A stretch of DNA of 37,326 nt, taken from the IMG/VR virus record IMGVR_UViG_3300047387_000048, positions 1 to 37,326 of that record, one strand, 5' to 3'. Positions within the stretch are counted from its first letter, which is position 1. The number at the start of each line of letters is the position of its first letter. Below, piece by piece: positions 1 through 9,476 of the stretch. Source of the stretch: a virus. Both the position numbers and the translations under genes were made by a program. The notes beneath the pieces were generated by a model that made no database searches, had not been told where the DNA came from, and saw only the letters and a program-made list of their open reading frames with translations.

Positions 1-1601
1 TAAACATAGTAAGTTCTATAAAAGATTTTAGGTCTCCTGATAAATTGTTTACTGATTTTAGTAGAAACTTTTCATTACCTGCTACTGCAAGAAACAATAA
101 AGTATTTAAACATTATTACAATTACGACATTATTGATGGAGGTTTTGACGCAAGAGAAAGTAAATCAGCAAGAATAGAAATAAATGATAGACCATATAAA
201 GATGGATACATAACTTTAGATAGTGTTACTCTTAAATATAATAAACCTAATACGTATAAAATTACTTTTTACGGTGGTCTTAGATTACTTAAAGAATTGT
301 TTAATAATCTAAAGCTAACAGATTTAAATTACTTACAGAGATTTAACATTGATGATACATATTTTGATGGAGGTGGTGAATCTTTTTATCATTACTTAAC
401 TACACAAAAAGACTATACAGATTCAGATGTTTTTACCATAGGAACAGGGGATGGGATTACGAAAAGATTTAGAATATTATATAGTCCATATCCACAACTA
501 AATACAGATTTTAAATTATTTAATGCAGGAAGTGAAGTATCTACATCTAACTTTTCGTATTCTTATACATCAGGAGATATAATATTTAACACAGCACCTG
601 CTGCTGGTAATGCAATAACTACAAAGTTATTTTATGAACAACCAATAGTTGTTCCACTAATTTCTACATCAGAAAGATTATATTATTCTAATAACACTAA
701 TTTTTATGGTCCACTATCTGACGGTAATTTATATTATAATGCAAGTGATTATGGAAGCAATACTAACGGTTTAAAGTATGAATATCTCAAACCAGCTATT
801 AGAGTACATTTAATTCTTAGAGCAATAGAACAAAAGATAAATAGTGACCCAAACTTAACAAACATAGAATTTTCTAATGATTTCTTAAATGCGACAAATA
901 AAAATTATTATGATTTATATATGTGGCTGAATAAAGACAAAAAAGATAATACACAATTTAGTCAAGGAGAAAAAGAATTAACAATTAACACATTCAACAT
1001 AGTAAGTTCTAGCACATCCTTATATTCAGGTGCTACTAATCCTAATGATATACTATATATAAATTCTGTAAATTCTTCAGGTTTGACAGGCACACAATCA
1101 GCAGATACAATTATAATTAGAAATGTATCAGCAGCTAATATAGACAACGTAGAATTAAGATTAACAACTACTACTTCTGATAGCACTAACAAATATGGTT
1201 TAAAAATAATAAGAAATGGAGAAATAGTAAAAACATTTCAACCTTCTGCTGGAGTTTCTAAACAGTTTGATTTTAACGTAGAACAAGACGGTGATTATCA
1301 ATTTACTATATTTTCACCTACAGGAATATCAATGACTGGATTTGAAGCAAAGTTTGTAATTAGAGGAGATAGAGACAGTGAAGATTTTAGTGATGTAATT
1401 ATAGGTGGTGGTGCTTTAAATGTAAACAAAAGTCAATTTGATATGAGGTTTAATATGCCTGATATGTCAATAACAGACTTTTTATCTGGATTATTTAAAA
1501 TGTTTAATTTAGTCTGTTTTATAGAAGGCACAGAAAATTCATCATATACGACTACACAATCTAATATGAAAAGAATAAGAGTTATGACTTATGATTCTTA
1601 T
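1..1601. repeat. Left copy of diverged terminal redundancy
   Basis: This segment matches 35723-37326. Bases 1-124 are identical to 35723-35846. After that the copies are homologous but diverged, and they become near-identical again around 1532-1590 (37259-37315). Both copies lie in one reading frame of the same baseplate gene. The two lengths, 1601 and 1604, differ by only a codon. This looks like two alleles of one locus at the ends of a contig from a circularly permuted genome. Confidence 0.85.
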
Positions 1602-2882
1602 TACGCATCATCTAAATCAGAATTAGATATAACAAACAAAATTGATATATCACAAAGTTCTGTTCATAGAATGTTGCCTTATTCTAAAATAGAATTTAAA
1701 TATGAAGATACTGAAGCTATACTTGCAGAGCAACATAAAAGTGCAAATGGTATAGAGTGGGGAGGTGAAAGTTGGTCATACAATGAGTCAAGAGGTGAAA
1801 AGAAATATGAAGTCATACCACCTTTTGCACATATGAAATTTGAAAGATTGTTTGATGCTGCTGGAGCAGCTACAAAAATACAAGTAGGTTATAGTATAAA
1901 AAGAAGCAGTCCAAATAGAAATACTACAGCAAGTGACAAATCTTTTCAAGCAGAAAAATATAATCCACATTTTAGTAAACCCTTGTTGTTTTATCCTCAT
2001 AGAGAAACATCAGGTGAAGCTATACCATATACATATACAAACTCAAGTAATGTGACTGTTTATTACGGTAACATAACTACATATTATATACCACTAAACT
2101 CAATAAGTATAGATACTTCTCAATCAAATCATTTTGGAGAAGAAATAGATGAGTATAGAGGAGCTGTTGACGGCACATCAAGTAACGTTAATAATTTATT
2201 TAATCTATATTATTTAAATTACATTAGACATTTGTTTGATGTTAAATCAAGAATTGTTAAGGTAAAAGCAAATCTTACTAATGCTTTTATATCAAAATAT
2301 TCTTTGGCAGATAAAATAAGAATATCAGATAAAACTTACAGTATAAATAAAATAGATGTTAATTTACAAAACGGTAAATCTAATTTAGAATTACAAAGAT
2401 ATTATAACGTTACATCTTTTTCTTGTCTCAACAATACATTTAATTTAAAAGTAGAAGTAACTTCTGCTGGTAACATATATATATTTGACAACAAATATGG
2501 TGCTTATCAAATGGGACAAAGCACTTATGTTATGAATGATGTGCCTTCTGCTCATCCTATTGCTTTTCATAACTTTGGTAAAGAAGATAAATTATCATAT
2601 ACAGGAACAAATTCAGGTGGTTCTAAATCAGGATTAGATGGAAACACTTATACATATTATTATGGTACGGTAACTATAACTGTAGGTGGTGATTTTGGCA
2701 CTATAAGTTACGAATGTTATAATCACGGTTATATGGGTGGAGAAAATAATTTAATATATAATGCAGATTGTTTAACAACTGATTCACCAGTAACACCTCC
2801 AGTAACAGGAACTCTAACGGTAGATGCAACAGATATATATGCAGACAGTGGAATTGTAACATCAGACCAAACAGACGAATAA
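3..2882 (+). CDS. Large baseplate/tail-tip structural protein, 5'-truncated
   Basis: The frame is open from base 3, so the TTG at 45 is internal. The true start is lost; the homologous copy at 35659 shows that about 21 residues are missing. About 959 residues are visible. The order is a conserved N-terminal part (to about residue 330), a Thr/Ser-rich beta-type segment (about 330-465) that differs strongly from the other copy, then a conserved part beginning near the residues NMPDM. An insert with GTGDG at the start and FNTAPAAGNAITT at the end resembles small beta domains seen in tail proteins. The stop overlaps the next ATG (TAATG), and the tape measure gene follows. I infer a baseplate or tail-tip role from context; I do not recognise a named family. 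Confidence 0.6.
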   Translation, partial: NIVSSIKDFRSPDKLFTDFSRNFSLPATARNNKVFKHYYNYDIIDGGFDARESKSARIEINDRPYKDGYITLDSVTLKYNKPNTYKITFYGGLRLLKELFNNLKLTDLNYLQRFNIDDTYFDGGGESFYHYLTTQKDYTDSDVFTIGTGDGITKRFRILYSPYPQLNTDFKLFNAGSEVSTSNFSYSYTSGDIIFNTAPAAGNAITTKLFYEQPIVVPLISTSERLYYSNNTNFYGPLSDGNLYYNASDYGSNTNGLKYEYLKPAIRVHLILRAIEQKINSDPNLTNIEFSNDFLNATNKNYYDLYMWLNKDKKDNTQFSQGEKELTINTFNIVSSSTSLYSGATNPNDILYINSVNSSGLTGTQSADTIIIRNVSAANIDNVELRLTTTTSDSTNKYGLKIIRNGEIVKTFQPSAGVSKQFDFNVEQDGDYQFTIFSPTGISMTGFEAKFVIRGDRDSEDFSDVIIGGGALNVNKSQFDMRFNMPDMSITDFLSGLFKMFNLVCFIEGTENSSYTTTQSNMKRIRVMTYDSYYASSKSELDITNKIDISQSSVHRMLPYSKIEFKYEDTEAILAEQHKSANGIEWGGESWSYNESRGEKKYEVIPPFAHMKFERLFDAAGAATKIQVGYSIKRSSPNRNTTASDKSFQAEKYNPHFSKPLLFYPHRETSGEAIPYTYTNSSNVTVYYGNITTYYIPLNSISIDTSQSNHFGEEIDEYRGAVDGTSSNVNNLFNLYYLNYIRHLFDVKSRIVKVKANLTNAFISKYSLADKIRISDKTYSINKIDVNLQNGKSNLELQRYYNVTSFSCLNNTFNLKVEVTSAGNIYIFDNKYGAYQMGQSTYVMNDVPSAHPIAFHNFGKEDKLSYTGTNSGGSKSGLDGNTYTYYYGTVTITVGGDFGTISYECYNHGYMGGENNLIYNADCLTTDSPVTPPVTGTLTVDATDIYADSGIVTSDQTDE

Positions 2883-3034
2883 TGATAAAACTATTAATAG
2901 AAACACTAAAGACAGATAATTTTTACGGAGTTAGTTATTATATAGATGTAGCAAAAGGTAAGTACAAATCTCCTACTACATGGAAAGAAATGAAAGAAAC
3001 TATTAAACGCAATATATATGGCAGAGAAAATTAA
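2882..3034 (+). CDS. Small conserved-looking phage protein, 50 aa
   Basis: The ATG at 2882 overlaps the baseplate stop (TAATG), and the 3' end overlaps the tape measure start by 17 bases. Tight coupling on both sides supports it as a real gene. The protein is basic and Tyr/Lys-rich, and has no membrane segment. Its 3' end contains ATTAAACGCAATA, which resembles the dispersed intergenic motif but is coding here. Function unknown; it may belong to the tail assembly group. Confidence 0.6.
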   Translation: MIKLLIETLKTDNFYGVSYYIDVAKGKYKSPTTWKEMKETIKRNIYGREN

Positions 3035-5129
3035 TAAATTAATATTTTCTATAGAGTTTACAGAAAAAGGTGCTATTCGTAAAATAAATGGCGTAGAAAA
3101 GTCTGTTAAAAAGTTTAACACAGAACTACAAAGAGCCACTGCATCAAACAAAGAGTTTAACAATACTCTATCTGGCAGAGAAGGTATGGTTGGTAATGCT
3201 GGTCTTGCTGGTGCAACATTAACAGAGCTTGGTCGTACTATTTCAGATTCTAACTATGGTATAAGAGGTATGGCTAACAACCTTTCTCAATTATCTACTT
3301 TATTTATTACTCTTGTTTCTAAAGTTGATGATAACGTTACAGGTATAAGAAGAGTTGGTAGAGCTTTTCAAATGCTTGGTAAACAGATAATGGGTCCTTT
3401 AGGTATTATACTTGTATTTCAAATTATTATACAACAAATAGAAAAAGCAGATTTAAAAGCAAGAGAGCTTGGAGGAACACTTGATGATTTTGCAAAACAA
3501 TTCGCTAAAGACTCTACTTTAATTACAAATTTAAGACAAGCAGCAAACACAATATCTAGGCTTTCTGAAGATAGTTTATCTTATCAAATTGCATTACAAA
3601 CACTGATAAAAGAAGGGTATGACCCTACTATTGGTAAAGTTGAAGAGTTTATTAAAGTTAAAGAAAGATTATTAGGAATTGACAGAGAAGAAGCTAAACA
3701 ATCAAAAGAAAATATAGAAAATATTACACTTCAATTATTAACAGCAGAAGAAGAATTAAAAAAACTTGATGAAAAAACAGGAATAGGTAGAACACTTCAA
3801 GCTGGTGGAGCAATGGTAAAAGGAATATTTCAAGGAGACCTTAGCCTTGTTGGTAGAAGAAACCCAGTTGCAACATTAAGACAACAATTAGAAAATAGAA
3901 TATCAGTTTTACAAACACAATTAAGTATTGCAAATTCTGTTGTAGAAGACATAGGAGAAGAAGGTGATGAAATTATAATGAATAGTCCGTATTTAACTTT
4001 AATAACAGGTGAAGATACTAAGAAAGAAAGTGATGTTGCGAAAATAATAAAGAAAACAACAGACGCTATAAACAAACTAACTGCTCAAAGCGATAAAGAA
4101 TTGTTAGAAGTTGCAAGAGATAGAGCTTTAAAAGAAATACAACTTGCAAAAGGAACTGAAGAAGAAAAAGCAAAAGCAAGAATGTTAATATTAAAACAAT
4201 TTCAATTAGAAGTTAATGCCTTATTTGATGAATTAGCTGAAGAAGAAAAAGATAGGGTTTCAGATGTAATGGAAGATGCTTATGACACTTATGAAAGATT
4301 AGTAGATAATTTACAGAAAAGCAATGAAGATGCTACTAAAAAAATGCAAGACACAATTCTTTTTAATTTAAGAAATCAAATAAAAGAATTAAATACAATG
4401 AAGCAAACAATGGGTCAATTATTTTCTTCAATGACAACAGTTTTAACTTCCATAAATGATATACAACAAGAATTTCATCAAGCAAACATAGACAGAATAA
4501 ACAGAGAAAAAGACTTAGTGTTGCAAAACGACTCTTTAACACAACAAGAAAAAGATAGAAGATTAAAAGAAATAGAGTCAAGAGAAATAGCTGCTGAGAA
4601 AAGAAAAATCAAAGCAGAAAGAGATATGTTTACTTTACAACAAACTTTAGGTATAGCTAAAGCTCTATTTGATTTAAAAATGTTTAAACAGAGAGCCTTG
4701 TTAGACGCACAATTATTAACTATGTCTGCACAAAAAGCTCAAGTAGATATTGGAGTTGAAGCTGCAAAAGACACATCTTCTAGTATTGGAACATTGCCAA
4801 GATTTATAAAAGATTTAGGAGCTATAGCTGGTCCAATAGCTTATGGTGCATCTATAGTTGGAATGATAGCTGCAATAGTAAAAGCAAGAAGAGCTGCAAA
4901 AAATGCTATAGCAAATTTAGTTCCATCATCAAATATTGGGGTTGGAGGAGAGTCAAGTCCTGTGGCAGCTCCAGCCTTCAACGTAGTAGGTGCAACACAA
5001 ACAAGTCAACTTGCTCAAACTATTGCTGGTGCTGATGACAAACCAGTGAAAGCTTTTGTTGTGGCGTCAGACGTTACAACTGCACAAGAGCTTGAACGCA
5101 GTACAATAGAAGGAGCATCATTAGGATAA
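3018..5129 (+). CDS. Tail tape measure protein
   Basis: A 703-aa protein rich in Lys, Glu, Gln and Leu. Long coiled-coil stretches (about 200-260, 290-320 and 400-540) flank hydrophobic segments (about 113-135 and near 630-650, Gly/Ala-rich). This is the usual make-up of a siphovirus tape measure, which sets tail length and sits in the tube lumen. The C terminus contains KAFVVASDVTTAQ followed by a short tail, a pattern I associate with Bacteroidetes phage tape measures. At 703 aa it implies a fairly short tail. It follows the 50-aa gene with overlap and precedes the head protease by 34 bases. Confidence 0.8.
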   Translation: MAEKINKLIFSIEFTEKGAIRKINGVEKSVKKFNTELQRATASNKEFNNTLSGREGMVGNAGLAGATLTELGRTISDSNYGIRGMANNLSQLSTLFITLVSKVDDNVTGIRRVGRAFQMLGKQIMGPLGIILVFQIIIQQIEKADLKARELGGTLDDFAKQFAKDSTLITNLRQAANTISRLSEDSLSYQIALQTLIKEGYDPTIGKVEEFIKVKERLLGIDREEAKQSKENIENITLQLLTAEEELKKLDEKTGIGRTLQAGGAMVKGIFQGDLSLVGRRNPVATLRQQLENRISVLQTQLSIANSVVEDIGEEGDEIIMNSPYLTLITGEDTKKESDVAKIIKKTTDAINKLTAQSDKELLEVARDRALKEIQLAKGTEEEKAKARMLILKQFQLEVNALFDELAEEEKDRVSDVMEDAYDTYERLVDNLQKSNEDATKKMQDTILFNLRNQIKELNTMKQTMGQLFSSMTTVLTSINDIQQEFHQANIDRINREKDLVLQNDSLTQQEKDRRLKEIESREIAAEKRKIKAERDMFTLQQTLGIAKALFDLKMFKQRALLDAQLLTMSAQKAQVDIGVEAAKDTSSSIGTLPRFIKDLGAIAGPIAYGASIVGMIAAIVKARRAAKNAIANLVPSSNIGVGGESSPVAAPAFNVVGATQTSQLAQTIAGADDKPVKAFVVASDVTTAQELERSTIEGASLG

Positions 5130-5163
5130 TAAAACAAAATAAACTCAATAAGGTTATTTAGAT

Positions 5164-6678
5164 ATGGAAAAAATCATAGAATTAATTATAGATGAAGAAA
5201 ATGAGATTAGTGGTATTCAAGCAATATCAATAGTTGAAAATCCAGCTATAGAAGAAGATTTTATAGCACTTAAAGAACACAATGAAGTAAGACTTGCAGA
5301 AGTTGATGCAGAGAAAAGAATACTAATGGGACCTGCACTAATTCCTAATAAAAAGATATTTAGAAAAGGTGCTGATGATGATGAAAATAATTATTATATA
5401 TATTTCTCGGAAGATACAGTTAGAAAAGCATCAGAGCTATTCTTTATAAAAAACAAACATCAGAACTCTACATTTGAACATTCTATTGATTTAAAAGATA
5501 TGTCTGTTGTAGAATCTTGGCTTATAGAAGACCCAAAAAAAGATAAAGCTGCTGCTTATGGATTTGATTTACCAAAAGGTACTTGGATGGTATCTATGAA
5601 AGTATTAAATGATAAAGTATGGAAAGCTGTAAAAGATGGTGAGGTTAAGGGATTTTCTATAGAAGGATACTTTGCTGATGGACTTGAAAGACCTAAAGAA
5701 AGCATAGAAGAAAAGATAAATGAATTAAATGCAGAATATGAATTAAAAGAAGTTTTAGCTTCATTAACAGAAGAAGTAGAATTAGAATCTTATGGTGGTT
5801 ATCCAGAAGCTGCAAGAAATAATGCTGTAAGAGGTATAAAATACAATAAAGAAGTCAATAATAAATGTGCTACTGCTGTTGGTAAAACTAGAGCAAGACA
5901 ATTAGAAAGAGGAGAAAAATTTACTTTGCCTACTCTTAAACGCATATACTCTTATTTATCTAGAGCAGAAACTTATTACAAGGCAGGAGACAATGAAGCT
6001 TGTGGAACTATATCATATTTATTATGGGGTGGTAAGTCTATGTTTAACTGGACAGAATCAAAACTTAAAGGATTAGATGAACTATCTGTAGATTTATATT
6101 CTGAAAAAGTAAATGATGACTTTGCAATTATAATGGATAGACTTGCTTATGCTTCAAAAGAACAAGCAGAAAAAATAGCAGGTGACATTGGATGTGAAGG
6201 AATACACGAACACGAGTTTGAAAATCAGACTTGGTATATGCCTTGTAAGCAACACGCACTTGCAGAGGTTGGACCAAAAGGTGGTATAAGAAAATCACCA
6301 AAAGCACCTAAATCAGATACGCCTAATAGAAACCCAAAAGGTAAGGGTACAGCTAGGGGTACAGCAAAAGGTAAAACAGGAGCAAAGGTTTCTGCGAAAG
6401 ATAGAAAAACATTACAGAACAAAGCTGATGACTTTAACAAAAGATATAAACAAAAATTAGGTTATGGTGTTACAGTTGGTATGTTAGCTTCGGTCTTCCA
6501 AAGAGGTCTTGGTGCATTTAACAGGAGTAGCTCTCCTAGAGTAAATAGTCCTTCACAATGGGCATTTGCACGAGTCAATGCGTTTTTGTATTTAGTGAAG
6601 AATGGAAGACCACAAAATGCAAAGTACACTACTGACAATGACATTTTACCATCTAAACATCCAAAATCAAGTAAATAA
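5164..6678 (+). CDS. XkdF-like prohead protease fused to two accessory domains
   Basis: 504 aa. Residues 1-175 match the XkdF-type serine protease pattern: AISIVENPAI near residue 20, a His in FEHSIDL (H106) and a Ser in GFSIEGYF (S165) as likely catalytic residues. It would cleave scaffold and capsid proteins during head maturation. Residues about 210-300 form a second domain (YPEAARNNA, VGKTRARQL, SYLLWGGKSMFNW) that recurs in phage head proteins. A Lys/Gly/Pro-rich basic linker (about 375-425) follows, then a C-terminal domain (VTVGMLASVFQRGLGAF, QWAFARVNAFLY) resembling DUF5824. Scaffold and capsid genes lie downstream. The protease call is firm; roles of the extra domains are unknown. 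Confidence 0.75.
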   Translation: MEKIIELIIDEENEISGIQAISIVENPAIEEDFIALKEHNEVRLAEVDAEKRILMGPALIPNKKIFRKGADDDENNYYIYFSEDTVRKASELFFIKNKHQNSTFEHSIDLKDMSVVESWLIEDPKKDKAAAYGFDLPKGTWMVSMKVLNDKVWKAVKDGEVKGFSIEGYFADGLERPKESIEEKINELNAEYELKEVLASLTEEVELESYGGYPEAARNNAVRGIKYNKEVNNKCATAVGKTRARQLERGEKFTLPTLKRIYSYLSRAETYYKAGDNEACGTISYLLWGGKSMFNWTESKLKGLDELSVDLYSEKVNDDFAIIMDRLAYASKEQAEKIAGDIGCEGIHEHEFENQTWYMPCKQHALAEVGPKGGIRKSPKAPKSDTPNRNPKGKGTARGTAKGKTGAKVSAKDRKTLQNKADDFNKRYKQKLGYGVTVGMLASVFQRGLGAFNRSSSPRVNSPSQWAFARVNAFLYLVKNGRPQNAKYTTDNDILPSKHPKSSK

Positions 6679-6692
6679 CTAAATATATAATT

Positions 6693-6872
6693 ATGCCAGG
6701 ATATTACCCAAGTAGAGATAAAAAACCAAATAGAAAAAGAAGAAAAAATGCTACTGTTAGTAAATCAAGCCCTAAATCTTCAAGCAGGGGTTGTTTATGC
6801 CCAGACGGTAGAACCTATCACAAAGATTGTTGTGATGGAACCCTTGAAGCTCAAGGAATTGGAAAAGTATAA
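6693..6872 (+). CDS. Small basic Cys-motif protein, 59 aa
   Basis: Starts MPGYYPSRDKKPNRKRRK and ends with a Cys-rich tail (RGCLCPDGRTYHKDCCDGT, then EAQGIGKV). CxC plus CC could bind a metal or form disulfides. I associate this tail motif with small proteins in Bacteroidetes phage structural clusters. It lies 14 bases after the protease gene and 49 bases before the scaffold-like gene, so it is probably co-expressed with head genes. The MPG...KKxxRKRRK start resembles the tiny protein at 17231. Function unknown. Confidence 0.65.
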   Translation: MPGYYPSRDKKPNRKRRKNATVSKSSPKSSSRGCLCPDGRTYHKDCCDGTLEAQGIGKV

Positions 6873-6921
6873 AAATACAACAGAAATAAATTAATCAGTA
6901 ATAATTATAAATAAGAATCTT

Positions 6922-7401
6922 ATGAAAGCAAGTGAAATTGTAACTAAAATAAAAGATGTTCTTTTATCTACAACAGAGAAGGAAGAAGAAAACTTCAATG
7001 ACGTAGAATTAAAAGAAGAAGCTCCTCAAGCTGAAACTATTGTAGAAGCTAGTGAGGAAGTTAAGCAAGAAGCTCCTGTACAGGAAGCTGAAGAACTACA
7101 AGAAGAGGATGAGATGACTCATACTCCTGACCATAAAGAATACGAAAAAGGTCCTGTAGAGTACGCTACTAAAGACGAAGTCGCAGAACTTAAGTCTATG
7201 GTAGAGAAATTAAAAGGTATGATGGAAGCTAAAGAAGAAGTAAAAGCTGAAGTTCCAGAAGAACTATCTGCTGATGAACCTGCTGAAGCTATTTCTCATT
7301 CACCTGAGAATGAAGTAGGTACTAAAGTTGGAAATATATTTTCTAACAATAATCAAAATACTACTTATTCAAGAGTATTACAAAGAATAACTAATAAATA
7401 A
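6922..7401 (+). CDS. Probable capsid scaffolding protein
   Basis: 159 aa, very acidic, with Glu/Lys/Ala-rich helical stretches and a predicted coiled coil around residues 85-112 (TKDEVAELKSMVEKLKGMM). The basic, compact C terminus (TTYSRVLQRITNK) fits the capsid-binding end of scaffolding proteins. The position between the prohead protease and the major capsid gene is classic for a scaffold. No enzymatic motif is seen. The call rests on composition and position. Confidence 0.6.
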   Translation: MKASEIVTKIKDVLLSTTEKEEENFNDVELKEEAPQAETIVEASEEVKQEAPVQEAEELQEEDEMTHTPDHKEYEKGPVEYATKDEVAELKSMVEKLKGMMEAKEEVKAEVPEELSADEPAEAISHSPENEVGTKVGNIFSNNNQNTTYSRVLQRITNK

Positions 7402-7412
7402 ATTAATTTAAA

Positions 7413-7823
7413 ATGGCAACAACAATATCAAATGATGTAACTAGGATATTTCCTAAAATGGAGACCTTAACGGCAGCTACAACATTAACAGCAGCCGACT
7501 CAGGTCGTACATATTTAATTAGTGGTACAGGTTACACTGTAACATTACCTGCTCCTTTTGCAGGATTTAACGTTAAGTTTATCGTAGCAGCAGCTTTTTC
7601 AACTGATACTGTAGTACAAACTCCAGCAGATAATAGAGATACTCTAAATGGTGGTGTAATTGTAAACGGTGCAATAGTTGAGTCTGATGCAACAGATAGA
7701 GTAACATTTGAAGATGATGCAGAAAGCATTGGAGATTTCATTGAGATTTCTTCTGATGGTACAAGCTTTTTCCTATTTGGAAACGGTAATGCAGCTTCAT
7801 CAATAACAGTCGGAGAACTATAA
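7413..7823 (+). CDS. Capsid decoration-type protein
   Basis: 136 aa, beta-rich, Thr/Ala/Gly-rich, with no Cys. It lies 12 bases after the scaffold gene and 22 bases before the major capsid gene, where decoration or stabilisation proteins often sit. The N terminus (MATTISNDVTRIFPKM) and the phrase DSGRTYLIS resemble marine phage decoration and head-fibre domains. No signal or membrane segment. Assigned from position and beta-sandwich-like composition. Confidence 0.5.
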   Translation: MATTISNDVTRIFPKMETLTAATTLTAADSGRTYLISGTGYTVTLPAPFAGFNVKFIVAAAFSTDTVVQTPADNRDTLNGGVIVNGAIVESDATDRVTFEDDAESIGDFIEISSDGTSFFLFGNGNAASSITVGEL

Positions 7824-7845
7824 TAATAATTAATAATTAATAAAA

Positions 7846-8769
7846 ATGGCAACAACAACTAATATAACAACAACCTATGCTGGTGAATTTGCAGGAACTT
7901 ATGTATCTGCTGCTTTACTATCTGGGAAAACTTTGGCTGAAAACTTAATTACTATCAAGCCAAATATTAAATTTAAAGAAGTAATGAAGAAAGTAGCTAC
8001 TACTGATTTAGTAAAAGACGCAACTTGTGACTTTGACCCTACATCTACATTAACTTTAACTGAAAGAATTTTACAACCTGAAGAGTTTCAAGTAAACCTA
8101 CAGTTATGTAAGAAAGATTTCAGAAATGATTGGGAAGCAGTATCAATGGGATTCTCTGCTTATGACAATCTACCTCCTTCTTTTGCAGACTTTTTAATTG
8201 CTCACGCAGCAGATAAAGTAGCACAAAAAATGGAGCAAAACATTTGGAACGGTACAAACGCTAACGCTGGTGAATTTGACGGATTCAAAACTACATTATT
8301 AGCAGACGCAGACGTAGTTGACGTAGGTGCAGGTGCAGTTACTTCAACAAACGTAGTAGCAGAGCTAGGTAAAATTGTAGATGTAATTCCATCAGCTATA
8401 TATGGCTCAGAGGATTTATTCATATACGTATCAAGTAACATCTACAGAGCTTATGTAAGAGCTTTAGGTGGATTTGCAAGTAACGTAGGAGCTGCTGGTA
8501 CTGACAACAAAGGTACACAATGGTTTAACGGTGGAGCTTTAACGTATGATGGCATCAACGTAGTATTAGCATCAGGTCTTGCTTCTAACACTGCTGTAGC
8601 TGCACAAAAATCAAACTTATTCTTTGGTACAGGTTTATTAAACGACCAAAACGAAGTTAAAGTAATTGATATGGCTGACATTGATGGTAGCCAGAACGTA
8701 AGAGTTGTAATGAGATTTACTGCTGGTATTCAACACGCAATCGGTAGTGATATTGTTCTTTACTCTTAA
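7846..8769 (+). CDS. Major capsid protein
   Basis: 307 aa with the length and pattern of an HK97-fold capsid subunit: an N-terminal arm, a central region with QPEEFQVNLQLCKKDFRNDW, an amphipathic helix (FADFLIAHAADKVAQKMEQN), and a C-terminal beta-rich part ending RVVMRFTAGIQHAIGSDIVLYS. It follows the protease, scaffold and decoration genes, and a strong hairpin terminator lies directly downstream, as expected for a highly expressed gene. The protein is relatively poor in Lys for this genome. Confidence 0.8.
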   Translation: MATTTNITTTYAGEFAGTYVSAALLSGKTLAENLITIKPNIKFKEVMKKVATTDLVKDATCDFDPTSTLTLTERILQPEEFQVNLQLCKKDFRNDWEAVSMGFSAYDNLPPSFADFLIAHAADKVAQKMEQNIWNGTNANAGEFDGFKTTLLADADVVDVGAGAVTSTNVVAELGKIVDVIPSAIYGSEDLFIYVSSNIYRAYVRALGGFASNVGAAGTDNKGTQWFNGGALTYDGINVVLASGLASNTAVAAQKSNLFFGTGLLNDQNEVKVIDMADIDGSQNVRVVMRFTAGIQHAIGSDIVLYS

Positions 8770-8790
8770 TAAATAAATTGTATAACATAA

Positions 8791-8827
8791 AAAAGGTAGG
8801 TGGAAATTTACTACCTGCCTTTTTTTA
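8791..8827 (+). terminator. Rho-independent terminator after capsid gene
   Basis: A 9-bp stem (8795-8803 with 8811-8819, including two G-T wobbles) encloses a 7-base loop. A/T pairs flank it, and a run of T follows at 8820-8826. It lies 25 bases past the capsid stop. Confidence 0.85.
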
Positions 8828-8842
8828 TAAAAATAAATAATT

Positions 8843-9391
8843 ATGGCTTGTGATTTAACAAAAGGAAGAAAAGAACCTTGTAAAGATGTTGTAGGTGGTA
8901 TAAAAGCTGTCTATTTCGCTGACTTTGGCGATATAACTATTGCTTATGACTCAACAGATACAGATGTAGTTGAAGATTTAGGTACGGTAACAGTCTTTGA
9001 GTACGAAGTAAAAGGTAACTCATCTTTTGAACAAACAATCAACAGTTCAAGAGAAAATGGTACAACATTCTTTGAGCAAACTTTAAACTTGACATTACAT
9101 AAATTAACTGTTCAAGACCACAAAGAATTAAAGTTATTAGCTTTCGGAAGACCTCATGTAATTGTTCAAGATTACAATAACAACGCATTTCTAATGGGTG
9201 CAGAACACGGTTCAGATGTATCAGGTGGTACTATTGTAACTGGTGCAGCTATGGGAGATTTATCTGGATATACTTTAACGCTTACTGGTATGGAAACAAA
9301 ACCAGCTAATTTCTTAGAGGGTGCTACAGCAGCAGACCCATTCGCAGGAATGACTGGAACAGTAACTGTAACACAAGGTACTAACTCTTAA
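8843..9391 (+). CDS. Probable major tail tube protein
   Basis: 182 aa, beta-rich. The N terminus MACDLTKGRKEPCKD and the central SSRENGTTFFEQTLNLTLHKL followed by AFGRPHVIVQDYNNNAF match a pattern I associate with Bacteroidetes siphovirus tail-tube subunits. It is a single-gene transcript between two terminators, which suits an abundant structural protein. The stop codon lies inside a degenerate copy of the dispersed motif (tctTAAac). A minor capsid protein is the alternative. Confidence 0.55.
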   Translation: MACDLTKGRKEPCKDVVGGIKAVYFADFGDITIAYDSTDTDVVEDLGTVTVFEYEVKGNSSFEQTINSSRENGTTFFEQTLNLTLHKLTVQDHKELKLLAFGRPHVIVQDYNNNAFLMGAEHGSDVSGGTIVTGAAMGDLSGYTLTLTGMETKPANFLEGATAADPFAGMTGTVTVTQGTNS

Positions 9392-9420
9392 ACAGGGTAG
9401 GTTCTTAAACATAAAAGAGG
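9386..9420 (+). repeat. Degenerate tandem pair of the dispersed motif
   Basis: Two head-to-tail units, TCTTAAACAGGGTAGGT at 9386-9402 and TCTTAAACATAAAAGAGG at 9403-9420. The first contains the TAA stop of the tail-tube gene; the second runs into the terminator stem. They are diverged relatives of the TTAAACGCAGTAGGT units at 25.5 and 27.7 kb. Confidence 0.5.
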
Positions 9421-9444
9421 GGACTATAGGTCCTCTTTTTTTTT
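9415..9444 (+). terminator. Rho-independent terminator after tail tube gene
   Basis: GGAC (9421-9424) pairs with GTCC (9430-9433) and the stem extends outward through AGAGG against TCTTT with wobbles. Nine T residues follow (9436-9444). Confidence 0.8.
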
Positions 9445-9476
9445 GAACAATAATAGACTTAGTAGGTTATATAAAT

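Noticed and set aside
1-17. TAAACATAGTAAG at the window start and at 35723, similar to the dispersed motif
   Set aside because: It is coding sequence for INIVSS in both baseplate copies, with only loose similarity. Not counted as a motif unit.
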